Positions 1 through 11,405 of a DNA stretch of 64,000 bases are shown in pieces. Location: NCBI RefSeq assembly GCF_964204645.1, contig NC_134031.1, positions 6,121,001 to 6,185,000 of the forward strand, given 5' to 3'. The notes under the pieces were generated by a model. That model ran no database searches. It was not told the DNA's origin and saw nothing but the letters and a program-made list of their open reading frames with translations. This DNA is from Tubulanus polymorphus (taxonomy: Eukaryota > Nemertea > Palaeonemertea > Tubulaniformes > Tubulanidae). The first letter of the stretch is position 1. Each line of letters opens with the position of its first letter. Position numbers and translations under genes: made by a program.

Positions 1-1669
1 AATGCATCTAAAATGCTTAAATTATTCAAAATTTTCTTGGGAGAGGACCCCAAATCCCTCGCAAGGGGCTTCGCACCGACAGCGCTCCCAATCCCCAGCT
101 CCACCATCAAATAAGTTCCACCTCATCTAAATTCACACCCACCCAAAAGAGAGGCTGTGTACGGGCCTGCTCTACACTATTTCATAGTAGATAGGCTAAA
201 TTTGATTAAATCGAGGTGAATATCAAACAAAAAGAAGAGGTATTTTCTCTACAAATGATGAAAATACAATGGCATTGCGATAGTGGTTTTGTTATTGTGT
301 ATTATCTATGATTAATTTCATGGAATTCATCGTTGTATTTCTTGAAAATCTCACCGAATTCTACTCAGAATTTCCAAAAAAATTTCTATCATCGATGGGG
401 AGACCCCCTCGAGCCCCCCTCATGGTCATTGATAAATTTGATTCGTACCTAAACGAGCGTTAACCCTGAGTAACAGTCCAAACCTTCAGCCCTAGATTTA
501 TTTCGATGTTTCACGATCAAATCCGAGATTATGACTATTTTTCTAGTGATTTCAAACTTCATAGAGACCGACACCATAACGTTGGACCACATTCTCTCCA
601 TACTACTTAATCTTATTTTATCTTTAAATAGGCTAAATTTAATTCTGACCCAAGCAAGTGTTTACCCCGAGTAACAGCCCGCGCTACTGTTCAGACTCAG
701 ACCTAACCTTCAGCCCTAGATTTACTTAATTGTTTCACTATCAAATCCGGACAGTGCTCAGTTTTGCGAATTCGTATATGCTCTTTACAGTATAAATAAC
801 GAGCTTTTCGTCGAATGATCATCAAATCCATTTATTCTCCATTGAAAAATTAATGACAAACTAATGAAGCGTGGATTACATAAAATCACGCTGTCGGTCG
901 CCTATGGCAACCGCACAAAAAAAAACGTCGTATCTCCCTGTAGTAATTCGTCAAGGTTTTTTTTTTTCTCTCAGATTCTTTAAATAGATATCATAGACAA
1001 ACGGATCTGTTGTCCGTGCCTTAAAAATATATTCATAAAATACCGAAATATATTCATGGTCATAAATATTTGGAACTTCCTAGTCGATTACTTTCTAAAG
1101 TCGGTTAAGTAGGTTTCCACCACACATGACTCGTATTAACTGGTTACTATTTCAAAAGATTTTCGGAAACCTGTTCTAGGATAGACCGAAAATTCTAAGA
1201 AAAACTTTCATAAACTATCTGCATACTTCGTCGATTGTCGACGGGATAGGAATTACGACGACGGTCCAAACAAAAAAACAGTGTTCGTTTCTCGGGGAGG
1301 ATAAGATAAATTCCAATGTATACCATGCGAGATTATTAAGTCTCGTAACATACGCCCAAATAGCTGCGAGTTAGCAATCACTTGATTCAACTTTGATTTA
1401 AGTAGAAATGAGATTTCTAGTTTTTTTTTGGGGGGGGGGGACTGTACAAACAAAACGAAAACCACCCAAAATCGGAAAATAAATTCTAAGAGGTTGAGTT
1501 GTTCTACAAATGAACCATTAAGGAATTAAGGCTGGGAAGTGTCTTTTTAAGGGCAAAGCATAGTTAATACTATGTTTTTAATATCCACTTATTCCATATT
1601 TTCATATCCACTAAACGGAGAACGGATGCTAAAAATAAAATAGGTCGGACGGGGATCGAAAAAACTGAC
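1..1669 (-). other. TTLL11 intron sequence
   Basis: This stretch follows the phase-1 donor at 1669 and should be intron. I see no exon in it that continues the TTLL domain. It holds poly-T (about 957-968), a T/G homopolymer run near 1420-1440, C-rich remnants of dispersed repeats near 30-130 and 390-425, and the internal duplication listed separately. Confidence 0.6.
452..752 (+). repeat. Two ~80-bp related copies, 200 bp apart
   Basis: The blocks at about 452-535 and 650-755 share GAGTAACAG, CTTCAGCCCTAGATTTA and GTTTCACNATCAAATCC in the same order. They look like diverged copies of one repeat, or an old local duplication inside the TTLL11 intron. Confidence 0.6.
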
Positions 1670-2132
1670 CTGGAAATTTGTTGACATATCCAGTCAATAT
1701 ATCGGGATGTTCTATGAAATTACAGCCCAACCAATAGACATCACAGTTCCCATCTTTTCGGCCGTACGGATACTGTAAATAAAACAGAAATTCACAATTA
1801 AACCTTCGAACACATTTCAGATCCGCGATACGACTAATTTTTCCAGAACTTACCTCTCGCCAACCGAGTTCTTTTAAAGTTAACCGTAAAACATCCCGAT
1901 TCGATTTCGCTTTACTGGAATCGACACTGACGTTAGGCCTGTTGTTGCTGTTGTTGTTGTTATTCGATTTAGGCAAAGTGGCCGTGTATTTTTGACGGAC
2001 GGCCGTCCGGCTCGCCCGCTCCTGCCTGGCCACTTGACGCCTTTCCATAGTATGCATCTGATAGCGGAATGTCGGAGCCTTCGACAGCGGCTGGTCATTT
2101 TCCGATCTACGGCCGGGCGGTTCATAATTCAT
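1670..2132 (-). CDS. TTLL11: Tubulin polyglutamylase TTLL11, N-terminal exons (partial gene)
   Basis: Two coding exons on the minus strand: 2132..1854 (93 codons, ends GAG before GTAAGT) and 1772..1670 (starts after TTTACAG, ends in phase 1 before GTCAGT). Spliced, they read DVLRLTLKELGWRE followed by YPYGRKDGNCDVYWLG and then VNKFPG, the start of the TTL-like catalytic domain in the TTLL11 form. An in-frame TAA two codons upstream fixes the ATG at 2132. The first ~65 residues are low complexity, with an Asn-rich run, as is usual for TTLL N-termini. TTLL enzymes ligate glutamate to tubulin tails; TTLL11 is a chain-elongating polyglutamylase of cilia and spindles (family knowledge). The ATP-grasp core is missing because the gene continues past position 1. 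Other TTLL members are less likely because of the CDVYW...VNKFPG pattern. Confidence 0.85.
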
Positions 2133-2400
2133 GATTTACCGTCGTTGCCGAGTGACATCGCTCGCACAAGGGGCAAGCTACTACGTTTCCCGCATCATCG
2201 ATGTAACCACAACAATCCGCGACGCCATGATGTTTCCTAATTGGTGATTGACAGCTCGTTGATTGGCCGCAGCGGCAGCACTAAGCATCGAGAGGTGGCG
2301 CCACATAACGGCGCACAGGAAAACCAGAATTTCACGAGTTATTCTGTGAAATGAATTTATGTTGAAATTAAAGTATAACGTAAATAGAAATATTGTAGGC
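2133..2400 (-). promoter_or_regulatory. Probable TTLL11 5' region / promoter
   Basis: This segment lies immediately upstream of the TTLL11 start codon and is richer in CpG than the flanking DNA (GCCGTCC, GCGCCAC, GACGCC-type words). It would carry the 5' UTR and core promoter if no further upstream exon exists. No TATA box stands out. The placement is inferred from position only. Confidence 0.35.
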
Positions 2401-4833
2401 AAACGACTGAATACTTTTTAAGGTAAATACGAAGTTTATTCCATTTCAGTAATGAATACGTTTTAATTGATTAGCTTTCAATAGGGGAAGATACGTTGAA
2501 ATTAAAAGAAAGAATTTGTCCCAGTCCACTGGACTGAGGAAGAGGTACGTTGTCGTTGTTGCGTTCGTTACGGGAATGCACCCTGAAAATCGGAACATTC
2601 ATGAATTGGGTCAAGTTTTTTGATGTTCAATTAAAGTCTAAGCGTACCATATCTTTCAAATAGGCTACACTGCTAACCCGCCTAATACCTGTGTGTATAA
2701 ACAGGCACTTTCTTTTTTAAATGGAGAAAACATTTTAAAAGGTGTCAACCTTGTGATCTTGGCCTCACGTCCATCCTCGAGTATCCTGCAGTGCCAAAGT
2801 AAGATAACCATTCAATTTATGAAACTTTTTTCATCAGGGTTCTTAACTCGTAGATTGAATTAACCTTGTGGTTTTCTTAGCAACCATGCCACAGGCCTAC
2901 CATAGGCCCTACATAATTGAGTCGTTCTATTTCTATATCTCTCAGTCAGTCGGCCACCCCTGGTCTTGTATCTTTTAGATCAGTGGCTAGATATGTTCAC
3001 TTGTTAGGCTAGTTTCCCTCTAAATAAAGAGCGAAGATAGGCCTATATTATATGAAACCGGCATTTGAAATAATTCACTAGCAATCATTCTTAGAATTAA
3101 ATTAACTTAAGTGCCATTCTTCGTTTTTCAGCAGAATTGAAAGTTTTGATTAGGAACTATTCAGCTATATTCAGCAAGCTAAAGATAAATTTCATTATAT
3201 TGTTATTGATACATTTCCTTCTAGGCCTCGTGTATGTATGTATACGACGGCCTATATATGTTCAGCGAAAATGGGGGAGTTTTCATATTTTCTGCTCTAA
3301 TCGCATAGGCAGATAGCAGACAGCGCCGAGCACCTACCACCCCTATAAACGCGAATTGTATTTAACTGAAGCCTGGGTTATGTTGCACGTATATGCATGG
3401 CAATAGGGAAATGGTGGTCTCTCCAATGTTGTTAATGATTGTGTATCGTATTCTATGAGACAGATACGCACAACTCCGAAACTACTATTAAGATTCGACG
3501 ATCGACGACGAATTTCACGCGAAAATTCGCGGCCAAGACCTCGAAATCATTCAGTTAGTATTTATAATAGAAAATCACGTCGTAATAAAAGATAAATCAA
3601 TGCAATTATATATTCTGTGATACTTCGTCATTTTCGTCATTTTTCCGAAATGCATCCTGCATTGGTTAGTTCAATTAAGTTGTTAAATGTACAGCTAGGC
3701 CTAGTGTTAGGTTCAATGTTGAATTCGGTATTAGAATCAAGCAATTTCAATTGCTATTTCGTTGTGTCGAAGCCTAAGAACTCTGCACAATGATTTCATT
3801 ATTCAATTTGGTAAAAGATAGATGATCTAAATTTGAGGCCTATAATGGTGACTGGCCAGTGTAAGCCTATCCGAAAATTGCGTGGAATAAAGGCTTTTCA
3901 TTTGGGCCGGTATAGGCCTAATCTGTTGGGCCTAGCCTACCTGAAATATTATAGCCTACGACTTGGCTTCAGAAAAGAAAAATGGAGATTTATTTTTTCG
4001 TGTTGCGTTCAAGCTCTTGAACTCTATTAAAAAAGATTTTCCCCGGCCGTGATCAATGTTTGATAGGATGCTTATGTAGGCTACATAGACTTTCAATGGC
4101 TTGTTGATCTCTGCATTCAGAGCAAAACCCACATATAATATCATTGTTTAATATTTTCATTTCTGCGTCGATGATGAAGAAGATTAGTCAAAACTTGGAA
4201 ACTGTCAGAAAAGAAATTGTAAAATCATTAACTGGGTGTTTTGCGTGCTCATTAGTAGACCTAGCATCCAATGTTTAGATGGAGCTTCGAGAAATGAATA
4301 TATCGTCCAAATTTTAAATTGACTCTTTTGAAAGTGAAATTTGAAGTATGAATTCAGTCTGATCGTTCCTTTCACAAGGAATAAACAATGAATAAAAGGG
4401 ACAGATTTCATAAGTTTTCACGAGACTTTTTCTATGTCATTAGCCGAGATAGTAGCCACGCATGATTCAACGTGTTATATTTCTACAGTATTACGTATAC
4501 GGCGGTCGAATTGCACAGGTTTTCATAGAACAAATAGAACGTGCACGAATGCATTCTATACCGGCGATCGGCAGGTGCTGCCATCTACGGTCGTTTCGGC
4601 GAACTAAAAACCGGATTGATAATCAAAGATTAATAATTCATGTACGTTTCCTCGACGCGAAATAAACTGACTTGTTTTATGGGTGTCATTCGATGGGACT
4701 GCGTTTGATGTGATATCGAATTTTTTCCGGAAACCTTAAGAGTAGTGACCCACCGATTTGATCACTTGACAACAGAATGTTTGCCCTTTCTACCTGTAAA
4801 GTATCGGGATAATGCAATTGAATATTCAAAAGA

Positions 4834-5190
4834 AGCTCTGATGCTTACGATTGATAAAGCACTATATCCGTGTTGCGAGAATAATGTAGAGAGAATCCCG
4901 CAATAGTAATGAAAACAGTCCAAAAATGTTTCCTCGAGCTAGTACCGGTGGTTTATTCAACATTTCAACTAGGCCTATATATTCTAATAGTCATCTTCAG
5001 GAATACTGAGTTACAACAGAAATTATGATAGGCCTGTATATTTCATAATTTCTGTTGTAATTCAGTATTCCTGAAGATGACTATCAGAATATAGTCGAAA
5101 TGTCGAATAAACTACACTAGCTCAAGGAAACATTTTCCGACTGTTTTCCGTTACTATTGTGAGATTCTCTCTGCATTAGCTCTGATGCTT
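4834..5190. mobile_element. Fold-back element with 13-bp direct repeats at its ends
   Basis: The two halves are inverted copies of each other: AGAGAGAATC...GTTTCCT...CTTCAGGAATACTGA on the left mirrors TCAGTATTCCTGAAG...AGGAAAC...GATTCTCTCT on the right. The element is bounded by a perfect 13-bp direct repeat, AGCTCTGATGCTT, at 4834-4846 and 5178-5190, which looks like a target-site duplication. Both arms carry CTGAAGATGACTAT; in the right arm it is followed by ATAGTCGAAATGTCG, while the left-arm counterpart is more diverged. Degraded relatives lie at about 29278-29487 and 30420-30600. There is no coding capacity. The 13-bp duplication suggests retrotransposon-type (for example Penelope-like) rather than cut-and-paste insertion; this is an inference. 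Confidence 0.7.
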
Positions 5191-5578
5191 TCTTGTATTT
5201 GTACGGCATCATTAGATTTTAAAAGATTATTTCCAAATTATTATAAAAGGGTTGTGGAAATATCGGCAGCTTTTATTATGCAGCCTATTTTGACCCGATG
5301 ATATATGACCCGATGTTAAGGCATCGATGTTGAAGTATGAATTCAGTCGAAGCTGTCTCATGTGACAATGGATTTTGTTATCTTACAGTTCTCATATTTA
5401 CATTTTACGTTTTTCCTTAAAATTTCTTGGTTATTCAAAGGAAAAAGGACTTTCGGTCTGGCGTCAAGGATCAACTAGGCATGTCTGTGATTGTTTCATT
5501 TTTCAACCGAAGGCTAGACCTGTTGTTAATATTAAAGCGATCATTGCAGAATGATTACTCCGAGCTCCACAAGTCAAT

Positions 5579-5918
5579 AGCCGTGATCACACGAAGGCAG
5601 TTTGGCCCGGGCCAAATTGGCACGGATCAGACTCAAGCCAAGTTTGGTCCGTGTCTGATTAGAGAGAGTGTTCACACGTAAACCACCCACTCAATACTAA
5701 ACAATGCTCTAACAAAGCAAAGCGAGTCATTTCCAGTATCAGTTACAATTCCTATATGCAATAATTTGACCCGTGCTTAAAATTGGCTTGAGCTTGGTCC
5801 GACGTTTTTGGTCGGGTCAAATTTAGCCCAGGCCAAACAGGGCTTATTTTGCACCCATGTGAACTGTTTTTCGGGGCAAAATTTGGCCAGGACCAAAAGC
5901 ACTTGTGCGATCTCGGCT
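5579..5918. mobile_element. Non-autonomous element, 3-bp TSD family, copy 1
   Basis: It begins AGCCGTGATCACACG and ends with the imperfect inverse, GTGCGATCTCGGCT, flanked on both sides by AAT. The interior has TTGGCCCGGGCCAA-type palindromes and the conserved blocks ACCACNCACT and CTAAACAATGCT...AACAAAGCGAAG. Related copies are at 14884, 24075, 34771 and 38209. No open reading frame. Confidence 0.8.
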
Positions 5919-6032
5919 AATATTTCAATGTATTTCAAGGTATTTGCTGTTAAGCACCCGTGTAGCTAGATATCTCGGTTAGCAGTGATAAGATAATCAA
6001 GCGCCCCAAAAACTCTCCTGTCAATATCAGAG

Positions 6033-6082
6033 CTTGGAGTAATCATTGAATGATGAGTAATCATTTCAATGATTACTCCAAG
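6033..6082. repeat. 18-bp inverted repeat (CTTGGAGTAATCATTGAA)
   Basis: CTTGGAGTAATCATTGAA is followed after 14 bp by its exact reverse complement. A shorter version of the same palindrome (CTTGGAGTAGTCA...TGATTACTCCAAG) occurs at about 15814-15842, so this is a dispersed repeat rather than a gene-specific site. Confidence 0.7.
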
Positions 6083-6659
6083 ATCAGAGAGACCTGGTGT
6101 GTCATTCGAAGAAAAAAAATGCCAAGAATTAAATCGTGTTCGTTCATTTTCTGCCATTAGGGGTCGCCACCATCGGGGCTTTGTAGGCATGAGGGACAAT
6201 ACTAGTACCTCATTCGCGAGTGAATACGAGGAATTTAGTAACTGGTGGTGCTGAAACATTTCCGAGTAAAGTGAGAATTCTGGGGAAAATGGCCGTTTCC
6301 GAAATTCTCAGTAGGCCTATTCAACTATAAGTTGATTCGCTGTTCTGAAGAAAATCCCATCTTCAATGATATTTATCATATCTAGTCAAATCGATGTGGA
6401 AAATTATGCTTGACTTTAGTGGTGGTTGCAACTGACTGATGGAGCTTGGAGTTATTATTCCGACTGATTACTCTTCCAATGTCGTATGACGGACGGGAAT
6501 AATGGTATATGACCCAAATAAGCATCGGATTGAGTTTTAATATAACAAAGGGTCAAGCCTTTTACTCAACAGTTCAAGGACAATCAACGTCGACGGCTGT
6601 ATTTCATTAAGGGTAGATTAGTTTGACTAAACGACGTTCATTTTTTCGAAAAAAAAAAA

Positions 6660-6890
6660 TTATTTCGGGATATTTATTTTTTCTTTACTGAGAGAATGCG
6701 TGTCGTAATTGTGGATGAAATTCACCGCCGCTGATTTGAAAATGGCTGCCGGATCAAACCATCTCGGTATTACAGGTCGATTCGGCGAAATATGCTTACG
6801 AAACGGGCCTTTCATGTGTGCGTAATTTTCGTGTAAGCGCGTCGGTTGAAATAAGAATAGCCAATTGTCATTGATTCCCGAAATCACTTG
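6660..6890 (-). CDS. Unidentified coding-like exon, possible 3' terminal exon
   Basis: The minus strand has an open frame ending in TAA at 6660 that reads like real protein: NDNWLFLFQPTRL, then RKHISPNRPVIPRWFDPAAI and FKSAAVNFIHNYDTHSLS. It uses the CpG-bearing codons (TCG, CCG, CGA, GCG, ACG) typical of the confirmed exons here, unlike surrounding frames. A CCAG just upstream (near 6892) could be an acceptor, but the (TA)n tract behind it lacks a pyrimidine run. There is no good ATG at the front. I do not recognise the family and see no neighbouring exon that clearly joins it. It could be the last exon of an unlisted gene, a processed fragment, or chance. Confidence 0.3.
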   Translation of the reverse strand, partial: QVISGINDNWLFLFQPTRLHENYAHMKGPFRKHISPNRPVIPRWFDPAAIFKSAAVNFIHNYDTHSLSKEKINIPK

Positions 6891-6912
6891 GCTGGAGTAG
6901 ATATACCAGTAA

Positions 6913-6918
<6 letters not shown>

Positions 6919-7001
<83 letters not shown>
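6919..7001. repeat. (TA)n microsatellite, about 41 units
   Basis: Uninterrupted TA dinucleotides. Length is likely variable between individuals and prone to assembly error. Confidence 0.95.
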
Positions 7002-7004
<3 letters not shown>

Positions 7005-7034
7005 CTATATGCGACTATGCTATCAGTTCAGTAG

Positions 7035-7394
7035 TATACCAAGCCCGTAGCCAGGATTTTGAAAGGAACGCTCTTATGAATTATAAAAGGGTGATTTTTG
7101 ACACTTTCGACACCCCAGCTGCGATGCTCAGTCTGCAGCCTACCCCAGAAGATTTTTTAAAACCTATTCCCCAAGCATCTATTGAATATCTTACTAACAC
7201 TCAAACTTTGGTCATTGGCATCGTATTTGCCTTTCAATTACGATACTGGTTGGACATTCTTTTTGGAATGTTACCAGAACGTGTCGCAATTTGAATAAAA
7301 ATGATTATTCAAATAAAATTACGAAGGGCACTTTCTGAAAAAGGGCGTGCATTCGTTCGAACAGACAAACTCGCCTGGCTACGGGCCTGGTATA
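7035..7394. mobile_element. Non-autonomous DNA element with CCCGTAGCCAGG ends
   Basis: The left end contains GCCCGTAGCCAGG and the right end CCTGGCTACGGGC, inverted copies over about 21 bp with one mismatch including the flanking TATACC/GGTATA. Size is ~360 bp. The interior has one 72-codon open frame with no protein-like pattern. The terminal sequence behaves like a classic MITE. Confidence 0.75.
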
Positions 7395-7477
7395 GGCCTA
7401 GGTACAAATTCTCGAAAAGAAACGTTCTTCATAATTTCTAAACAGAAAATAGATTATTCCGATATCAAAAATGGAGT

Positions 7478-7951
7478 CTAAAGCTAAGCATACATCGACA
7501 AAGCGACTGGAGACAACTAGTTGCTAGTGAGCGAGTACCCCGCGCACATCGAAAATTTAGTAAAAACCAGCAACTGCATGGCTCATGCCAGTCGCTAGGT
7601 CCATAGCACACACATCGACAGCAACTGAGATGTTGTTTAGCAAATATTCTTGAGGGCATCACAAGTCACGTGACAAATAGCTTTGTTTTAGTCAGTTACA
7701 ACCATGTGTTGTTGATAATGGAGCGCTCACATCGAGGGATATGAGAGCAACTGAGTACAACTAGTTGCTCAAAAGTAGAACATGAGCAACTGGGTGGAAC
7801 TGGAGATAGATGGATGCTAACCAGTCGTAAGCTCGCTCACACCGACAAATTCGAGCAACTGATTGTATCCAGCCAGTTGCTCTCATGCGCCGAAAACTGC
7901 CTGGCAACTAGTTGTCTCCAATCGCAGTGTCGATGTGCGCTAGGCTTTATC
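7478..7951. mobile_element. Non-autonomous DNA element with CAACTAGTTG repeats
   Basis: The first ~50 bp (CTAAAGCTAAGCATACATCG... to GGAGACAACTAGTTGC) match the reverse complement of the last ~50 bp (GCAACTAGTTGTCTCC...CGATGTGCGCTAGGCTTTAT). The palindrome CAACTAGTTG occurs three times (near 7516, 7758 and 7908), and CACATCGA/CACACCGA words recur inside. No open frame of note. The TSD is not clear. Confidence 0.75.
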
Positions 7952-8105
7952 TAGTAAATGATAAAAAGACCGGTCTCTATATATCTACTCGCCCGCGTGC
8001 GATGTATCGTGTGATAATTGAATTTTGATGCATGTGCATCAATAGTAATGAAATGGCTGCGCCTAGACGTACGTACTCGGCTATATACCGAGTGTATAGT
8101 TTACA

Positions 8106-8128
8106 CGTGTGTGTGTGTGTGTGTGTGT
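8106..8128. repeat. (GT)n microsatellite
   Basis: About eleven GT units. Confidence 0.9.
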
Positions 8129-11100
8129 ATGCGGCGATGTATCAAGAAAAATAATGTTCCTTGTTCCTCCTAGATCTAACTACACTGGAGAGCACCGTCT
8201 GGATCGATACGTGCTATTTTTTGAAAAATACGGCGTACAAAATATTTTCACTCGCTCGCCGACTACGTTATTGTATTATCAGGAAAAGAGGCTGGTTATT
8301 AATCGCCTATGTATTACTGCTGGAATTGCTCTAATGATTCGGTACGCTATCGGCGTTTTCTGCTTGCCCACTGAGCGAGAATTTTGAGGTCATATAATCT
8401 TGAACAGACCTCTGTCGTCGTGTGTGTATAGTGTCTATAGTGTCGATAATAGCCATTTTCGATGTCGGTATAAAATAAAAATAAGAAATAAAAACAAAAT
8501 TTACGAAATAATGTCTTAGCAAACAAGCGGTAATACGTGTGAATTTGTTTTTCGCCGTTTGTTAATCGTGTACCGTACCTTCCGAGTGCCCGAGTCTACG
8601 ACCCATTAAACTATGCCCTTATTTCGTGAAAAAGAACACCCCCCTGGAAAATTTTCTTCATATCATTTATTGTCAGTTTTTCAAAGTATGTTTTAGAAAA
8701 TTTAGACTAAATTAGATTAAAAAATTTCTTGGGGATGACCAGCAGAGCCCCCGAAGATCCTCGATCTACTTGGTGATCCAGACCTAGACGAAAACTTGAT
8801 CGATTCAAAGAATTTTTCATCAATTAATGAGATGGAATGGAAATGTCCTTCATTTTGCTATTTCTGAAAGTAATAATCCTACCGGTATTTTGTGTTGGAA
8901 TTAGCTAATGAAAAATGTTTCGTTTTTTTGGTTTTTCCATTTTTGATTCACTAAAGACATTGTGTAATTAGGTTATTGTCTGTCTTTTAAATTGCAAGGC
9001 GGTGACACCAAATATAGAACTATTTGCAACCCTTCGTTTAGGAAATTGTATGCTTTCTTCACTTTCCGGTGAAAATAGTCCTAATTGCAAAATAAGTATA
9101 TCGCAATTACAAAATTGGCAATTTTTTCCGAATTTTCAACATATAGAAAAAACTTGAAATATAATCGACTGAATCGTCCTGATAGGCCTAATTATTTGGT
9201 TAGTACTTCTATCTGGATTACGGATACTTGCTTAGATGGGGGTTTGAGGGAGAGAATGAATATATATGTGTATATATGTATATACATGACGAGACATAGT
9301 TTTATAGGCACTGCATATATTAAATCAATAGCAGATATAGCCAGCATATAATATGTGTGCGTATGCGTTTGCCTGAGTGTGGTGGTGCATTGGAGAAACA
9401 GTTTCTTCAATGATAATATATTACGTAGACTAGCTGAGTAAGATTTAATCGAGTAAGCTAAAAATGAAGGTAACCGAAAGGTAAATTACCGGAACATTTG
9501 ATGTGATATAGAATTTAAAAAGTTTTCGATCAGTTTGAATGTTAATGTCTGGGGAAGAATTAAACGAATTTTATTTATTTATATATATATATATGAAGCA
9601 ATGTTGGTATTTGGTGACCTATTTGCTTGTATAGTGATGAATGTGTTCATATTTCATATTGTGAAGTTTTGAAGCATTTCGATGGGTACTCGGGATAGGG
9701 CCTATAGCAAAGTATCATTCATCAGTGTTGGTCAAAAAAGCTCTGTGGCCTCACCCCTTATCGTGAAAGTAGGCCTAATAGTCTTCGAATGGAACGGGAA
9801 AGGAAAATCCCCAAACAACTTCTCCTTGTTGCAATGATCAGTTACTTTCGATATCCTGTTAGACAAAATATTTTTCAAGCCAGTACAATGCAGCCATGGA
9901 ATTTTATTCCAATAGAAACCTGAGCAACCGAAATGGCTTTTTTCCGGATGAAGGGAACTGAAGGAAACTGTCGCTTGAGTAAGTGCCCTTTTATATTTTG
10001 TCGGCAAAGATATTTCGGGCATTTCAGTGCCCTTAGTACTGGTATTGCATTTTTGTGCCAAATTCCTTCAAAATCGACCTCTGGATCCGCCCCTGAATAC
10101 TCGCGTTGAATTCGCAGGCATTCATTTATGAAAATAAGTTTGGAAATTGTGTCGGATTATATGAAATTAAATGCCTAATGTCGTGTTGCAGCGATGTTGC
10201 TAGTTACAGTATTATAAACGAAGGAGATGCGTTGGCTGGCGTGGAATATGAAAATGGGATTGATTTTCAGTTCTGTTTTTACGGAATTACAAAATTACTG
10301 GTGAAATTCTCATTTTTCGTCGCGATATACAAACGAATACGTAATGTTTATCTTTTTCTGTGTATATGTGTGTGCGTTCGAGGGTTTTATATACAAATGA
10401 ATATTACACGAATATTATCAATTTGCAGTTTAGTTCTATATGGCATATAACAGTGTGCCTCGCTAATATACCACACAGTGACTGTATCGTGCAGTAGGCT
10501 ATGTGCGCTGTGTACTCTTGGCTTAGCCTCGCTCGCGGAGCAGCTCTCTTAGATAGCTGAATGAATATCCGATCTCGCGTTATGTGTGCTTGTGTCCGGT
10601 CGTGTTTAGGAAATGCTTATCAACTATTATTGTGTGTTGTGTTTTATCTTTTCATCACAACTTAAGGTAAAAATAAATTAGGAAATCTTTTTCATCATGT
10701 ATTGTCAAATATATTATGTGTGCTTCGGTATTTTTGTAGATAGATTTGCGGTGATGGTAGGGAGAGATCTGGCAACCTATGAAGCGTGCGTATAATGCAG
10801 GCTGATACTCTTTACGCTAATTGTCTATCTAGATTGATACTTCGCGAACGGTCTTTATGATAAACAGTCATTTAAGGTTCGTCGTTGATATCGTCGATCT
10901 GAATTATTAGGTTATTGGAGTTATGCAAGGTTTGTGGTTTTAGCGCCATATCGCGTTCGCGTCGTGTATGAAGAATCTTGATAACGAAAACGGTTTCTTT
11001 ATTTTACTATTTTCGTAGACTTAATAAATATGTCATCTTTTTAGCTCAGACTTCGACGCGGCTGTTCGTCTTAATTACAGACTATTATCGTCGTTCAAAT

Positions 11101-11358
11101 GCTGCTTCTCGCAATAAGATTCAACCTTGAATCAATGTCATCCTTTCACGACGAAGAAAGGCATTACGTTTTTCGCTTGAAATGTATAAACGAAAACAAG
11201 AAAACAATAGGGCTATTATTATTTTAGTCAGTAACCCGCCCGCGGTTTAGTTTCACGATCGGATATTTTGGCAAACCATGCGCGACGGTGTAAGCCCATC
11301 CGATTACGAAAGCTTACTACCAACGATTAGGTAACTGTAACTATGGCATATATATATA

Positions 11359-11405
<47 letters not shown>

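Larger units (their letters stand above)
2401..6659. other. Intergenic, repeat-bearing, no gene seen
   Basis: AT-rich DNA with short open frames only, none with a protein-like pattern. It contains many AGGCCTA words (for example 3005-3060, 3690-3960, 4970-5040), the fold-back element at 4834-5190, the 3-bp-TSD element at 5579-5918 and a short palindrome at 6033-6082. Confidence 0.55.

Noticed and set aside
5966-6259. 97-codon minus-strand open frame
   Set aside because: It crosses the 6033-6082 palindrome, is matched by an open frame on the other strand, and shows no family motif.
7076-7294. 72-codon open frame in the 7035-7394 element
   Set aside because: It lies inside a short MITE with no transposase-like motif and ordinary noncoding codon use.
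10106-10450. 114-codon plus-strand open frame
   Set aside because: AT-rich, low-complexity Cys/Phe/Tyr composition, no splice partners and no recognisable motif.
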